DNA from: Nisaea nitritireducens
GTDB lineage: Bacteria > Pseudomonadota > Alphaproteobacteria > Thalassobaculales > Thalassobaculaceae
Direction of reading: 5' to 3'
DNA length: 64,000 bases
Assembly (NCBI RefSeq): GCF_014904795.1
Contig: NZ_JACZFS010000048.1
Span: 1 to 64,000 of the forward strand
Part shown: one piece after another, positions 52,037 to 61,402 of the stretch
Layout: every line of letters begins with the position of its first letter
How positions within the stretch are numbered: the stretch's first letter is position 1
Notes under the pieces: generated by a model
Told to the model about the DNA's origin: nothing
Databases searched by the model: none
The model's input: the letters and a program-made list of their open reading frames with translations, nothing else
Made by a program: the position numbers and the translations under genes

Positions 52037-52663
52037 CTAGGATGGCAGAACCCAGTCGTTCGCGAAGGGCTTTTCCAGTGCCCGCGCCACCAGCTCGAGC
52101 CGGTCCTGGCCATAGAACGGATCGCCATCGACCACATAGGTCGGGGAGCCGAAGAAGCCCCGGGCGATAGCCTCCTCGGTGTTCACGCGGTGCTGTGCGG
52201 CAATCTCTTCCGCGCCGGCGGTTTCAAACAGGTCCGCCCCATCCATGCCCACCGAAGCCGCAATGGCGAGCAGCGTCTCGCGCTTTGACAGGTCCGCATC
52301 CTCCGCCCAATGCGCTTCCAGAAAGGCATGCGCCAGCCGGTCCGTTCCCTGCCCGGTCTCACCACTGGCGATCAGCATCCGGTTCGCCATCTCGTAGGAT
52401 TCGTGGTGATATGTCGGCCGTCGCTTGATGATTCTGGCCCCGCGATACTCCGCCCAGCGCTCGATTTCGCGTCCGAACCAGTAGGCGCTGTAAGTTTCCT
52501 CACGAACCCGTCCCGCGTTACCCCGGGCACGCACCAGATCGCCGAGGAAAAACGGCCGGTGCACGAGTGTTGCCCCCGCCTTGACCGCGATCTCCTGCAA
52601 GAGAGACGAGCCGATATAGGCATAGCCGGAATAGGCCGCGTAAAAATATTCAATGCGTTTCAT
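52037..52663 (-). CDS. DsbA-family isomerase (2-hydroxychromene-2-carboxylate isomerase-like)
   Basis: A 208-residue thioredoxin-fold protein of the kappa GST/HCCA isomerase type. It begins MKRIEYFYAAYSGYAYIGS, has the serine/tyrosine in place of the CxxC motif, and ends with GFFGSPTYVVDGDPFYGQDRLELVARAL, the standard C-terminal strand-helix with a cis-proline. A role in glutathione-dependent aromatic metabolism is suggested by family only. ATG 52663 is preferred to the longer frame. Confidence 0.85.
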   Translation of the reverse strand: MKRIEYFYAAYSGYAYIGSSLLQEIAVKAGATLVHRPFFLGDLVRARGNAGRVREETYSAYWFGREIERWAEYRGARIIKRRPTYHHESYEMANRMLIASGETGQGTDRLAHAFLEAHWAEDADLSKRETLLAIAASVGMDGADLFETAGAEEIAAQHRVNTEEAIARGFFGSPTYVVDGDPFYGQDRLELVARALEKPFANDWVLPS

Positions 52664-52741
52664 GGGAAGTCCGGAAAATCGCTCAAGGACACATACCCTA
52701 ACCAGCAACGCGTCCCGCTTCGAGAAGGATATGAAACGCAA

Positions 52742-52769
52742 ACGGCCGGCCGCAGATGCGACCGGCCGT
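52742..52769 (-). terminator. Hairpin after phoX
   Basis: Arms ACGGCCGG / CCGGCCGT with a 12-base loop lie 20 bases after the phoX stop on the minus strand; a short T-rich stretch (TTTGCGTTT) follows on that strand. Confidence 0.5.
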
Positions 52770-52790
52770 CAGATTCAGGCTTCGGCAAGA

Positions 52791-54698
52791 CTAGCCGATC
52801 AGGCCGTTATCGTCACGTTTGATGGCGATGACGCATGAGCGCGGCACCGAGCCACCACCGCCCGGGAAGTGACTGTTGCCCTTCTCGCCCGGATGCTGGA
52901 TGCCGACAAAAAGCGTCTTGCGGTCGGCGCTCCAGGTGATGCCGGTAACCTCGGCCTCCTTGGGGCCGACGAGGAAACGCTTTATCTCTCCGGTTTCCGG
53001 ATCGCCGACCAGCATCTGGTTGTTGCCCATGCCGGCAAAGTCGCCTTCGTTCTTGTAGTTGCCGTCCGTCTGGATCCAGAGCAGGCCGGTGCTGTCGAAG
53101 GCAAGACCGTCCGGGGAATTGAACATGTTGTCGGCATTGACGTTCCCGGAGCCGGCATAGGCGTCGGAATGAACCGTCGGGTTGCCGGCAAGCACGAACA
53201 GGTTCCAGTTGAAACCGCTCGCGACATGGTCGCCGCCTTCCGGCTGCCAGCGGACGATCTGACCATAATTGTTCTTGTCGCGCGGGTTAGGACCGTTGGC
53301 GGAGGTGTCGTCACCACCGGCATTCGGCTTCACGCCACGGTTCTTGTTGTTGGTCAGGCAGCAATAGACCTCGGCCTTTTTCGGATGGGAGGAAACCCAT
53401 TCCGGCCGATCCATGGTAGTCGCCCCGACTTTCGAAGCCGCGATCCGGGTATGGATTGCGATTTCCGGTGCGGACATGCCCGTGGTTTCCGGGGTGAGCG
53501 CCAGCCACTCGCCACTGCCGTCCTCGTTGAACTTGGCGACGAAGAGAGAACCGGTATCGAGCAGGTCGGAATTGTCACCACCCACCGCATAGGTACCGTC
53601 CGAGATGAATTTGTAGAGAAACTCGCCGCGCTCATCGTCGCCCATATAGACGACGACCTGACCGTTCGCCGCGACCACGACTTCGGCGTTCTCGTGCTTG
53701 AAGCGGCCAAGGGCGGTGCGCTTTTTCGGGGTCGAGGTCGGATCCATCGGATCGATCTCGACAATATAACCAGCACGGTTCGGCTCATGCGGGTGCTTGG
53801 AGATATCGAAGCGCTCGTCTGCGGTCGCCCAGGCGTAGCCCCAGTCCTTTGTCTTCACGCCATAACGGCTGAGCTCGGCGCTCGGCTTGTAGGCCTCATC
53901 GCTGGAGGAGAAGTAACCGTTGAAGTTCTCCTCACAGGCAAGATAGGTGCCCCACGGGGTACGGCCGTTGCCGCAATTGTTCCAGGTACCGAGCGAGGTG
54001 GTGCCGCTCGGGTCGGCGGCGGTCTTCAGCAGGTCGTGGCCGCGCGCCGGGCCAGTCAGGTCCATTGGCGTATCGGCAGTGATGCGTCGGTTCAGCGGCG
54101 AATCGATCACGACGTTCCAGCGGCCATCCTGCTCCTCGACTTCCATGACACTGACGCCGTGCGCGGCCTTGCCCTTGCGCACATCGTCGGCGTTTTCCGG
54201 CAGCTTGCTCTCCCGACCGCCGTAAATGATCGAGCGGTTGGTGTATTCGTTGTTCACAGCGAGGACATTCTTGCCGCCGGAAACAAACAGGGCCATGCCG
54301 TCATTGTTGTCGCCGAAAGCGAATTCCTGTGTTTCGCCCGTGCCCCGGGTCGCTTGATCGAATTCGGCGCCGTGAGACCAGAGCGGCTGCCCCCAGGTGG
54401 TGACAACGTTCCAGTTGTACCCCTTCGGAAGCGTGATGGTGTCCAGCGTGTTTGCCGCCACCTGCTCGAAGGAAAGGCGGGAAGCCGCCTCGGCCGGCGT
54501 CAGCGCGGAGGTGCCCATCAGGAAGCTTGAAGCGCCGAACACGGTCAACGCGCCGAGAAAGCCACGACGGCTCATCGCTTTGTCGACCACATGATCGAAA
54601 TCGCAAAGCTCCGGACGCGGAGAATTCACGTCGTCCCAGTCGTCAAATGAGAGATCGTGGTCCTGCACGACCGCAGTTTCATTCGTACCGTTTGTCAT
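52791..54698 (-). CDS. phoX: PhoX-family alkaline phosphatase (DUF839)
   Basis: A 635-residue exported phosphatase. The twin-arginine signal is MSRRGFLGALTVFGASSF (about residues 42-59), after an unusually long N-terminal stretch. Features of the family are the early GDNNDGMALFVSGGKNVLAVNNEY, several DxxGxxxx loops and the C-terminal SHFPGGGGSVPRSCVIAIKRDD. PhoX uses calcium and iron and acts on phosphomonoesters outside the cytoplasm. It would be induced by low phosphate; only a single Pho-box-like half site is visible upstream. Confidence 0.92.
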   Translation of the reverse strand: MTNGTNETAVVQDHDLSFDDWDDVNSPRPELCDFDHVVDKAMSRRGFLGALTVFGASSFLMGTSALTPAEAASRLSFEQVAANTLDTITLPKGYNWNVVTTWGQPLWSHGAEFDQATRGTGETQEFAFGDNNDGMALFVSGGKNVLAVNNEYTNRSIIYGGRESKLPENADDVRKGKAAHGVSVMEVEEQDGRWNVVIDSPLNRRITADTPMDLTGPARGHDLLKTAADPSGTTSLGTWNNCGNGRTPWGTYLACEENFNGYFSSSDEAYKPSAELSRYGVKTKDWGYAWATADERFDISKHPHEPNRAGYIVEIDPMDPTSTPKKRTALGRFKHENAEVVVAANGQVVVYMGDDERGEFLYKFISDGTYAVGGDNSDLLDTGSLFVAKFNEDGSGEWLALTPETTGMSAPEIAIHTRIAASKVGATTMDRPEWVSSHPKKAEVYCCLTNNKNRGVKPNAGGDDTSANGPNPRDKNNYGQIVRWQPEGGDHVASGFNWNLFVLAGNPTVHSDAYAGSGNVNADNMFNSPDGLAFDSTGLLWIQTDGNYKNEGDFAGMGNNQMLVGDPETGEIKRFLVGPKEAEVTGITWSADRKTLFVGIQHPGEKGNSHFPGGGGSVPRSCVIAIKRDDNGLIG

Positions 54699-54956
54699 AT
54701 CTCACCCTCACACCATTGAGTTGGTTGATCGGCCAGCCGTTTCGCGGACTGTGCCCTGCCATCGGCCTCCTGTTTGAGGCCGAGACGTTCCAGCGAGGGT
54801 CGAAGGTATCGATGGTGCGTTATTCAAATATGACAGAGGCGGGGAACAAATCCCCAAATATCGAATATTTTGAATATGTGCGCGATTTTGACAGCAGGGG
54901 TCCGCGCGTCTGCGATCAGGCAAATCGGTGCTCACGCAAACCCGGGCGCCACGCCT

Positions 54957-55379
54957 TCAATCGCCGGAGGTTGCCGCATGTTCCGTCAGGACCGTGTCGA
55001 TCTTGATCTTGAGATGGGCGAGAGAGAACGGTTTCGTAATATAGCCGTCGACCCGCAGCTCCTTGGCTTTGAGCACCGTGTCGACATCCGCATCGGCGGT
55101 CAGGAAAATTACCGGCAGGTTGGCAACTTCACTGGTTTTCAGACTGCGCACCGTTTCGAGGAATTTAAGCCCGCCCATTGGTTCCATGTGGATGTCGCAC
55201 AAGATCAGATCGGGCCGGACGCGCAACAGCTCTTTCATGCCGTCGATCCCGTCGGTGACTTCATAGATCGAATCGAACCCGATCTCGCGCAGCAGTCTGA
55301 CGATCAATTTCCGGATGTGAAATTCGTCTTCGAGAACGAGGACGCTCATCAGATCGTAGTTGAAGTCACCGTTACCCAT
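54957..55379 (-). CDS. Response regulator, single receiver domain
   Basis: A 140-residue CheY-like protein: VLVLEDEFHIRKLIVRLL has the acidic pair, LILCDIHMEPMGG the phospho-acceptor, and YITKPFSLAHLKIKI the lysine. It has no output domain. AGGGAAAAGG precedes the ATG. It starts 17 bases after the hybrid kinase gene on the same strand and is its likely partner. Confidence 0.92.
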   Translation of the reverse strand: MGNGDFNYDLMSVLVLEDEFHIRKLIVRLLREIGFDSIYEVTDGIDGMKELLRVRPDLILCDIHMEPMGGLKFLETVRSLKTSEVANLPVIFLTADADVDTVLKAKELRVDGYITKPFSLAHLKIKIDTVLTEHAATSGD

Positions 55380-55396
55380 CCGCCTTTTCCCTACTG

Positions 55397-58300
55397 TTAG
55401 AATATGCGCTGGACCGTCTCATCAAACTCGATGAGTGTCGGGTGCAGCAGCTCGGCCATAATTCCCGCCATGACCTCGTCGTCACCGTCGAGGGCGTCCT
55501 GCACTTCGCCCGCGATCCGGCCAAGCCGGAGGGCGCCGATCGAGAGTGCGGCGCCTTTCAGGGAATGTGCCGCATTACGGGCGGCGCCATGATCGGCCGC
55601 GCGCATCGCCTCCCCGATCTCCTCGATCCTGCCTCCCCAAACGCCGCGCGCGGAAAGAACGAATTCCTTCGCCTCGTCGTTGAAAGTACCGAATGCCTCC
55701 TCCATCGAGGCCGGGTCGAAGATTTCCCGGTCCCATTTCGGCGGCATCACCGCTTCTGCCCCGGGCTCCCCGATATCCGCGCCACGCCGAAGGGGAAGGC
55801 CTTCCGGCAGGTAAGAGGCGAGCACCGCGCCGAGCGCCTTGCTGTCTATCGGTTTGGTCAGACATGCATCCATCCCGGCGGCCATACATTCCGTCTCGGT
55901 TTCCACCATCGCATCGGCTGTGAGGGCAATGACCGGCAACCGATTTCCGGTCGCACCGCCCCGTTCGCGGATGGCCCGGGCGAGTGCAAACCCGTCCATC
56001 TCCGGCATGTTGATGTCGGTCAGTAACAGGCCGTAGCCGTCGCCTTGCTCCAGAGCAGCCAGAGCGGCACGACCGTCGCCGACGATCTCGCAGGCAAACC
56101 CCATGCGCGACAGCAGCTTGCGGATCACCGCCTGATTGGTGGCATTGTCCTCGGCAACGAGGATGAGCGCACCCGCCTCCCGCGCCTCATCGAGTGGGGG
56201 CGGCGCGAAAGCCAGGTCCGGCCGTCCATCTGCCGCTTCATCGGCGCGCTCAAGGCCGAGGGCAAGCGCAACGGCGCGCCAGAGCTTCGGGCGGGTGAGC
56301 GGCTCGGCAAGCAGCATCGCCGCGGCGGCTTTGACCGTCGCCGACAATCCCGCCAATGTTTCGCGCCCGGCGCAGAGCACGAGCGCGCCACCCGGTTTGC
56401 ACAGGCGCCGGGCATCTTCCGGTGCCATCAGCAGGCCCGCAATCACCAGATCGGCCGGCGCCGGATCCGGCCCTGATGCACCGCATATGACGAGATCGGA
56501 AACGCCGCCCGCCCGCAGATAACGGGCGGCGACTTCGGTCTCTCCCGGGCCAAGACCGGCGAGAGTGACGCGCGCCGGGGAAAGGTCGTGTTCCGGGGAC
56601 GGAACCGTCCCGTCATCGCCTTCCAGCGGCAGTTTAAACCAGAAGGTCGAGCCCTCGCCGGGAGAGCTCAACACACCGATGCTACCTCCCATCATGTCCG
56701 CCAGCCGATGGCAGATGGAAAGACCAAGACCGGTACCGCCGAACTTCCGGGCAGTGGATTGATCCGCCTGGACGAAAGGCTGGAAGAGCTTGCCGCATTG
56801 CTCCTCCGTCAACCCGACGCCGGTATCAGTCACCTCAAAGCGCAACCAACCTTTACGCTGACTTTGGCCCTGATCTTTGAGTTCCCGGACCGTGATCCGC
56901 ACATCGCCTTGCTCCGTGAACTTCACGGCATTGCCGCCGAGATTGAGCAGGATCTGGCGCAAGCGGGTCGGATCGCCATGCCGCCGGTCGGCGAGATCGG
57001 CCTGGATATCGACGATCAGCCCGAGCCCCTTCTCTTCCGCTCTCTGGGCGATGATTTCGGCGGCGCCGTCGACCGTCTCCATCAGCGAAAACGGCACCGT
57101 CTCGATATCGAGCTTTCCAGCCTCGATCTTCGAGAAATCAAGAATATCGTTGATGATGGTCAGGAGGGCTCCGGCGGAATCGCGGATCACCCGGGCCATG
57201 CTGCTCTGCTCTGCATCCAGCTTGCTGAGCGCGAGCAGTTCGGCCATCGACATGACACCGTTCATCGGCGTTCTGATCTCATGGCTCATGGTGGCAAGAA
57301 AGGCCGACTTGGCGCGGGTGGCGGCTTCCGCCGTGTCGCGTGCTTCGACAAGCTCGGCCTCCGCCTTCTTGCGTGCGGCCACCTCGACACCGAGTTTCAC
57401 CACGTAAAACGAGATCGTTCCGAAAGCGACGATCGCAATGAACAGCAACCCGACATTCCGTATCAAGGTGACGTTCGCATCGGCCAGGACGGTATCCATG
57501 TCCTGGGCAAGATAGATGCTGATCGGCATGGCCAGGTCCGGGTCCAGCACCGCCCTGGTGGCGAGGTAGTCGGCAGTGCCGGCCGCAACGACTTCGACTG
57601 CACCCGGATCCTGCACGGTCTCGATCAGGATGCGCTCAACTGAATCCTGCGCCCGGTAACGTTCCAGGAAGGCCTCCACATCCAACCGCTCTTCCGGCTT
57701 CGCATGGACCAGATCCGGATGGGCGAGCATGCGCCCGGCAAGGTCCGTCGCGAACACCAGCTCGCCAAACCCGGCCAAGGTTTCAGCCGCATGAACCAGC
57801 GTCAGGGAAAGCGAGGAAAGAGACAGATCGACACCCAGCACGCCCCAGGGCGTGCCGTCGTCATGGAAAAGCGTGCGGGCGTAGGTCACGCCAAGCGAAC
57901 CGCTGGATGCAAAGATATAGGGCGCGGTCCAAACACCGCCTTCGGACGCCAGGGCCTTCTCGTACCAGGGGCGGCTCCTTGGATCATACGGCGCGGACGG
58001 AATATCCGCCTCCCGCCAACGCCCTGTTTTCTTTGCCGGCGCAAACCAGTGCCCCTGCGGCTGCCCCGCCGGATCGTCGATCACGCGCCGGGTCATCCGT
58101 CCTTCAGCATCGCTCCGGCCAGACGGCAGCAAATCCTGCACCTGCAGGAAACGGCCATCCGGAAACCCGATATAGATCCCGTTGATCTGCTGTATGCGCT
58201 GGACAGGACCGGTCGCGATGGCAAAGAAAAAGTCCGCAACTTCGCGGTCCGGCAGTTCGGTCAGCCGGGCATCCGTAACGGTCTGATAGACGGCCGGGCC

Positions 58301-58474
58301 GGGTTCGAAAAGACGGTTGAGCTCCCGCGTGAAGGCAACCCGCGCCACGGACAATTGAGAGCGACCATCCGCAACCAGCTCTCCGTATTGCCTGTCATAG
58401 ACCCAGTAGGATATCCCGCTGCCGAACACGAGGATCAGGAGGAAAGCCGCAAAAGAGGCGGAGGTCCGTGTCAT
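55397..58474 (-). CDS. Hybrid sensor histidine kinase with Hpt domain
   Basis: A 1025-residue membrane kinase. A double-Cache-like sensor lies between TM1 (about 8-28) and TM2 (about 340-362). It then has HisKA with His398 in MSHEIRTPMNG, an HATPase domain with DTGVGLTEEQ and FGGTGLGLSICHRL, a divergent (degenerate) receiver-like region (about 640-760), a receiver with Asp820 in LLTDINMPEMDG and a C-terminal Hpt with His970 in AAHSLKGAALSIGA. It would relay phosphate through the Hpt domain to the adjacent response regulator. Its ligand is unknown; Cache domains bind small metabolites. Confidence 0.92.
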   Translation of the reverse strand: MTRTSASFAAFLLILVFGSGISYWVYDRQYGELVADGRSQLSVARVAFTRELNRLFEPGPAVYQTVTDARLTELPDREVADFFFAIATGPVQRIQQINGIYIGFPDGRFLQVQDLLPSGRSDAEGRMTRRVIDDPAGQPQGHWFAPAKKTGRWREADIPSAPYDPRSRPWYEKALASEGGVWTAPYIFASSGSLGVTYARTLFHDDGTPWGVLGVDLSLSSLSLTLVHAAETLAGFGELVFATDLAGRMLAHPDLVHAKPEERLDVEAFLERYRAQDSVERILIETVQDPGAVEVVAAGTADYLATRAVLDPDLAMPISIYLAQDMDTVLADANVTLIRNVGLLFIAIVAFGTISFYVVKLGVEVAARKKAEAELVEARDTAEAATRAKSAFLATMSHEIRTPMNGVMSMAELLALSKLDAEQSSMARVIRDSAGALLTIINDILDFSKIEAGKLDIETVPFSLMETVDGAAEIIAQRAEEKGLGLIVDIQADLADRRHGDPTRLRQILLNLGGNAVKFTEQGDVRITVRELKDQGQSQRKGWLRFEVTDTGVGLTEEQCGKLFQPFVQADQSTARKFGGTGLGLSICHRLADMMGGSIGVLSSPGEGSTFWFKLPLEGDDGTVPSPEHDLSPARVTLAGLGPGETEVAARYLRAGGVSDLVICGASGPDPAPADLVIAGLLMAPEDARRLCKPGGALVLCAGRETLAGLSATVKAAAAMLLAEPLTRPKLWRAVALALGLERADEAADGRPDLAFAPPPLDEAREAGALILVAEDNATNQAVIRKLLSRMGFACEIVGDGRAALAALEQGDGYGLLLTDINMPEMDGFALARAIRERGGATGNRLPVIALTADAMVETETECMAAGMDACLTKPIDSKALGAVLASYLPEGLPLRRGADIGEPGAEAVMPPKWDREIFDPASMEEAFGTFNDEAKEFVLSARGVWGGRIEEIGEAMRAADHGAARNAAHSLKGAALSIGALRLGRIAGEVQDALDGDDEVMAGIMAELLHPTLIEFDETVQRIF

Positions 58475-58685
58475 GGTCGCTCCAGAAACATCAAACGCCC
58501 GACGCTCTTAAGGTTTATTTTGGCCCCCATGATGCACGTATAATTGAGAGCGAGCCAAATTTTTTACCGGAGGGAACTGTTGAATTCCGAGGCCACCCCG
58601 GGCGCGGATCCTGCGGATTTGACGTTGCCTTTCATCCATCCGCGCGACATTGTGCCCGCCGATCTTCACCGGCATCAGTGAGGCC

Positions 58686-59090
58686 ATGCAGTCTCTGAGG
58701 CAGAAACGGACATTGGCGCTACTCCCCGCGATCCTCTGGATCGCGGTGCAATTCGCCATGACCGGCGTGTTTTCCACGCCGGCATCGGCCGCCTATGCCG
58801 CACTCGGCTCCGGACAGGCTGAGAGCATTGTCCAGATCTGCACTCCGGAGGGCCTCAAGTCTGTCGCTCTCGATGCGCAGGGTGTTCCCGTTCCTGCGAC
58901 CGGCGGTGCAAAGACCTGCGACTGGTGCCAGTCCTTCGGTGCTTTCATTCTGCCGGCCCCAACGGCGGACGGCATCCCGCACCGCCTGTTATCCGGACAC
59001 GCCCGGCAAGCGATACCGGACACGCAAAACCACCGTCTGACGGCATCCCAGAGCCGTCATCCGACGCGTGCCCCTCCTGCTGTGACCTGA
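58686..59090 (+). CDS. DUF2946-type small membrane/secreted protein
   Basis: A 134-residue protein with a basic start (MQSLRQKRTLALLPAILWIA) and one hydrophobic N-terminal segment, then CTPEGLKSVALDAQGVPV and a C-x-x-C pair in TCDWCQSFGAF, matching the DUF2946 family. Such proteins occur near TonB or metal uptake genes and their two cysteines may bind a metal. The ATG 58686 follows GAGGCC closely. It starts 212 bases after the divergent kinase gene and ends 55 bases before the chelate-importer genes, so it may belong to that operon. Confidence 0.72.
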   Translation: MQSLRQKRTLALLPAILWIAVQFAMTGVFSTPASAAYAALGSGQAESIVQICTPEGLKSVALDAQGVPVPATGGAKTCDWCQSFGAFILPAPTADGIPHRLLSGHARQAIPDTQNHRLTASQSRHPTRAPPAVT

Positions 59091-59145
59091 TCCATCCAAC
59101 AGGTGCTCCGGCACCGCGATCAGCTATCACAAAAGGAAAAACCCA

Positions 59146-60267
59146 ATGCTCCGCACCCTTCGTGCGGCCGGGGCCTGTCTGGCCCTCGCCGCCGCATCCC
59201 TTGTTGCCGTTCCGACAACGGCATCCGCCGCGCCCGAAACCGTCACCGTGACGGATACTCTGGGCCGGACCGTCACCGTCCCGCATGGCGCCAAACGCGT
59301 GCTTCTCGGTTTCTATTTCGAGGATTTCTACGCCATCGTCGGACCCGGCGCCTATGAGCGCGTCGTCGCCATCTCCCGCGACACCTGGGAGGGCTGGCGT
59401 AATCTGCAGTGGAAGGCCTACAGCACGGTCGAGCCAGGCCTCGAGACTCTCGTCGATATCGGCGAGGTCGAGTCCGGAACCTTCAATCTCGAAGCTGCTC
59501 TGGTAGCGAAACCGGACGTGGCGATCGTCGCCGCCTGGCAATTCCGCAGCATGGGCAATGCCGTCGACAAGCTGGAGAAAGCGGGCATCCCCGTGGTCGC
59601 CGCCGACTTCAATGCACAGACCCTCGAAAAGCATCTGGCGAGTGCACGGCTTATCGGAACCGTCATGGCCTCCGAAGACCGCGCGGAACAATTGGCCAAT
59701 GAATACGAGAACGCCTTCAACGATGTTCTCGCCCGCGTGGCCAAGGCAACCGGGCCGAAAAAGCGGGTCTATGTCGAACTCGCCCGCAAGGGGGCTTCGG
59801 AATACGACAACAGCTATGCAGGACGGATGTGGGGCGGCGTGATCGACCTCGCCGGCGGAGACAATATCGCCAACGGTCAGATCACAAACTGGGGCGCTCT
59901 CAGCCCCGAATATGTACTCGCCTCGAAGCCGGAAATGGTCCTGCTCGCAGGCTCCGGCTGGGCAAGTCGGGATCAGGCGGTTCTGATGGGCTTCGGCGTC
60001 GACGAGACGCTGACGCGGACGCGAGCGACACCATACCGGTCCCGCCCCGGATGGCCGGATCTGCCCGCAACCCGGAACAACGAGATCTATGCCGTCTATC
60101 ATGGCGGCGCGCGGACCCTGTACGACTACACTTTCCTGCAGTTCATCGCCAAGGCTCTGCACCCTGACGCCTTTGCCGATGTCGATCCGCAGGAAAACCA
60201 CCGGCGCTTCTATGAGAAATGGCTGCCCGTCAAAGCCAACGGAAGCTTCATGCTGAAGCTGGACTGA
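59146..60267 (+). CDS. ABC importer substrate-binding protein (iron-complex/cobalamin type)
   Basis: A 373-residue periplasmic protein of the FhuD/BtuF/FecB class. It has a signal peptide (MLRTLRAAGACLALAAASLV, cleavage near ASA-AP) and the family opening VTVTDTLGRTVTVPHGAKRVL. Ligand is not predictable: haem, siderophore or corrinoid are all possible. A hairpin directly after the gene could raise its output relative to the permease. It is followed by permease and ATPase genes. Confidence 0.85.
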   Translation: MLRTLRAAGACLALAAASLVAVPTTASAAPETVTVTDTLGRTVTVPHGAKRVLLGFYFEDFYAIVGPGAYERVVAISRDTWEGWRNLQWKAYSTVEPGLETLVDIGEVESGTFNLEAALVAKPDVAIVAAWQFRSMGNAVDKLEKAGIPVVAADFNAQTLEKHLASARLIGTVMASEDRAEQLANEYENAFNDVLARVAKATGPKKRVYVELARKGASEYDNSYAGRMWGGVIDLAGGDNIANGQITNWGALSPEYVLASKPEMVLLAGSGWASRDQAVLMGFGVDETLTRTRATPYRSRPGWPDLPATRNNEIYAVYHGGARTLYDYTFLQFIAKALHPDAFADVDPQENHRRFYEKWLPVKANGSFMLKLD

Positions 60268-60279
60268 CCTGCGCACGCT

Positions 60280-60306
60280 CCCGGCGGCTCGGACCGTACC
60301 GCCGGG
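60280..60306 (+). other. Hairpin between binding-protein and permease genes
   Basis: Arms CCCGGCGG / CCGCCGGG with an 11-base loop, 12 bases after the binding-protein stop. There is no T tract; such hairpins often stabilise the upstream mRNA or partly terminate, so that more binding protein is made than permease. Confidence 0.5.
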
Positions 60307-60337
60307 GGCAGCTCACTTCTTTCAAGGTGACAAAAGT

Positions 60338-61402
60338 ATGACGCATTCGCTCCAGCAGGCCCCTGCCATGGGCCGCGATGACTACAAGTCATTGACGGCG
60401 CGGCGGTTCGGCCTGGCGCTCTCCGGCATCGCCCTGGTCTGCGCTGCCGCCGTCGCCGACCTGTTGATCGGCCCGTCTTTCCTGAATGTCTTCGACGTGC
60501 TTGCCGCCCTTGTAGGACTTGATGGCGCGGGCGACCCGATGACAATCGTGATCGTGCACGATATCCGGCTGCCCATGACCCTGACCGGTCTGATCGTCGG
60601 GGCGTCCCTCGGGATTGGCGGCGCGCTGATGCAGACCATCCTCGGAAACCCGCTCGCCAGTCCCTACACGCTCGGCTTTTCCGCGGCGGCCGGCCTCGGG
60701 GCCTCAATCGCCATCCTGACCGGTTTCTCCCTCGGCGCCTTGTCCGCCTTTGGTGTGCCGCTGGCCGCGTTCATCACCGCATCGCTCGCGGCCCTGCTCG
60801 TTCTCGGCCTTGCCTGGCAGCGCGGCATGAGCGCGGAGGTCATGGTCCTGGCCGGTATCGCAACCCTGTTTCTGTTCCAGTCGCTGCAATCCCTGGTGCA
60901 GTACATGGCCGCGCCGGAAATTCTGCAGGAGATCGTGTTCTGGGTGTTCGGCAGCCTGCTGAAAGCGGACTGGACCAGCGTCAAGGTGTCCGGCTCTGTC
61001 CTGGTCCTGGGGGCACTTTTGATTATCCCCGACCTATGGCGGCTAACGGCGCTTCGCCTCGGCGATGCGCGCGCGGCCAGCCTGGGTGTGAAAGTCAAAC
61101 CGCTCCGGCTCCGGATCTTCGCCATCGTCGCTCTGTTGACCGCGGGCGCCGTCTCCTTTGTCGGCACAATCGGCTTCATCGGACTGGTCGCCCCGCATAT
61201 CGCCCGCATGCTGGTCGGCGAGGATCAGCGCCTGTTGCTGCCGCTGTCCGGTGCCGCGGGTGCCGGCATCATGATCGGCGCATCGATCGCCTCGAAGCTG
61301 ATCGCACCCGGCGCCATCGTGCCGATCGGGATCGTCACCGCGATCATCGGCGTGCCTTTCCTGTTCGGGCTGATCCTGAAGCAACGGAGGGCTTACTGGT
61401 GA
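60338..61402 (+). CDS. FecCD-family ABC permease
   Basis: A 354-residue membrane protein with about ten spans. Conserved parts are RLPMTLTGLIVGASLGIGGALMQTILGNPLASPYTLG near the N-terminus and GFIGLVAPHIARMLVGEDQRLLLPLS in the C-terminal coupling region. This family moves iron complexes, haem or cobalamin. Its stop overlaps the ATPase start (GTGA). It pairs with the upstream binding protein. Confidence 0.92.
   Translation: MTHSLQQAPAMGRDDYKSLTARRFGLALSGIALVCAAAVADLLIGPSFLNVFDVLAALVGLDGAGDPMTIVIVHDIRLPMTLTGLIVGASLGIGGALMQTILGNPLASPYTLGFSAAAGLGASIAILTGFSLGALSAFGVPLAAFITASLAALLVLGLAWQRGMSAEVMVLAGIATLFLFQSLQSLVQYMAAPEILQEIVFWVFGSLLKADWTSVKVSGSVLVLGALLIIPDLWRLTALRLGDARAASLGVKVKPLRLRIFAIVALLTAGAVSFVGTIGFIGLVAPHIARMLVGEDQRLLLPLSGAAGAGIMIGASIASKLIAPGAIVPIGIVTAIIGVPFLFGLILKQRRAYW

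Noticed and set aside
54830-54836. CTGTCAT on the minus strand 132 bases upstream of phoX as a Pho box.
   Set aside because: Only one half site; the second direct repeat at the proper 11-base spacing is absent, so PhoB control is not supported by this alone.
56588-57643. Open frames on the plus strand inside the hybrid kinase gene.
   Set aside because: Antisense shadows; the kinase translation is unambiguous with all expected motifs.
58475-58685. Small plus-strand frame (58468-58698) between the kinase and DUF2946 genes.
   Set aside because: Overlaps the kinase start, lacks a binding site and has no family-like features.
59091-59145. A cobalamin riboswitch in front of the chelate importer.
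   Set aside because: The 55-base gap holds none of the conserved blocks seen at 5926-6112, only a small GGTGC/GCACC hairpin.
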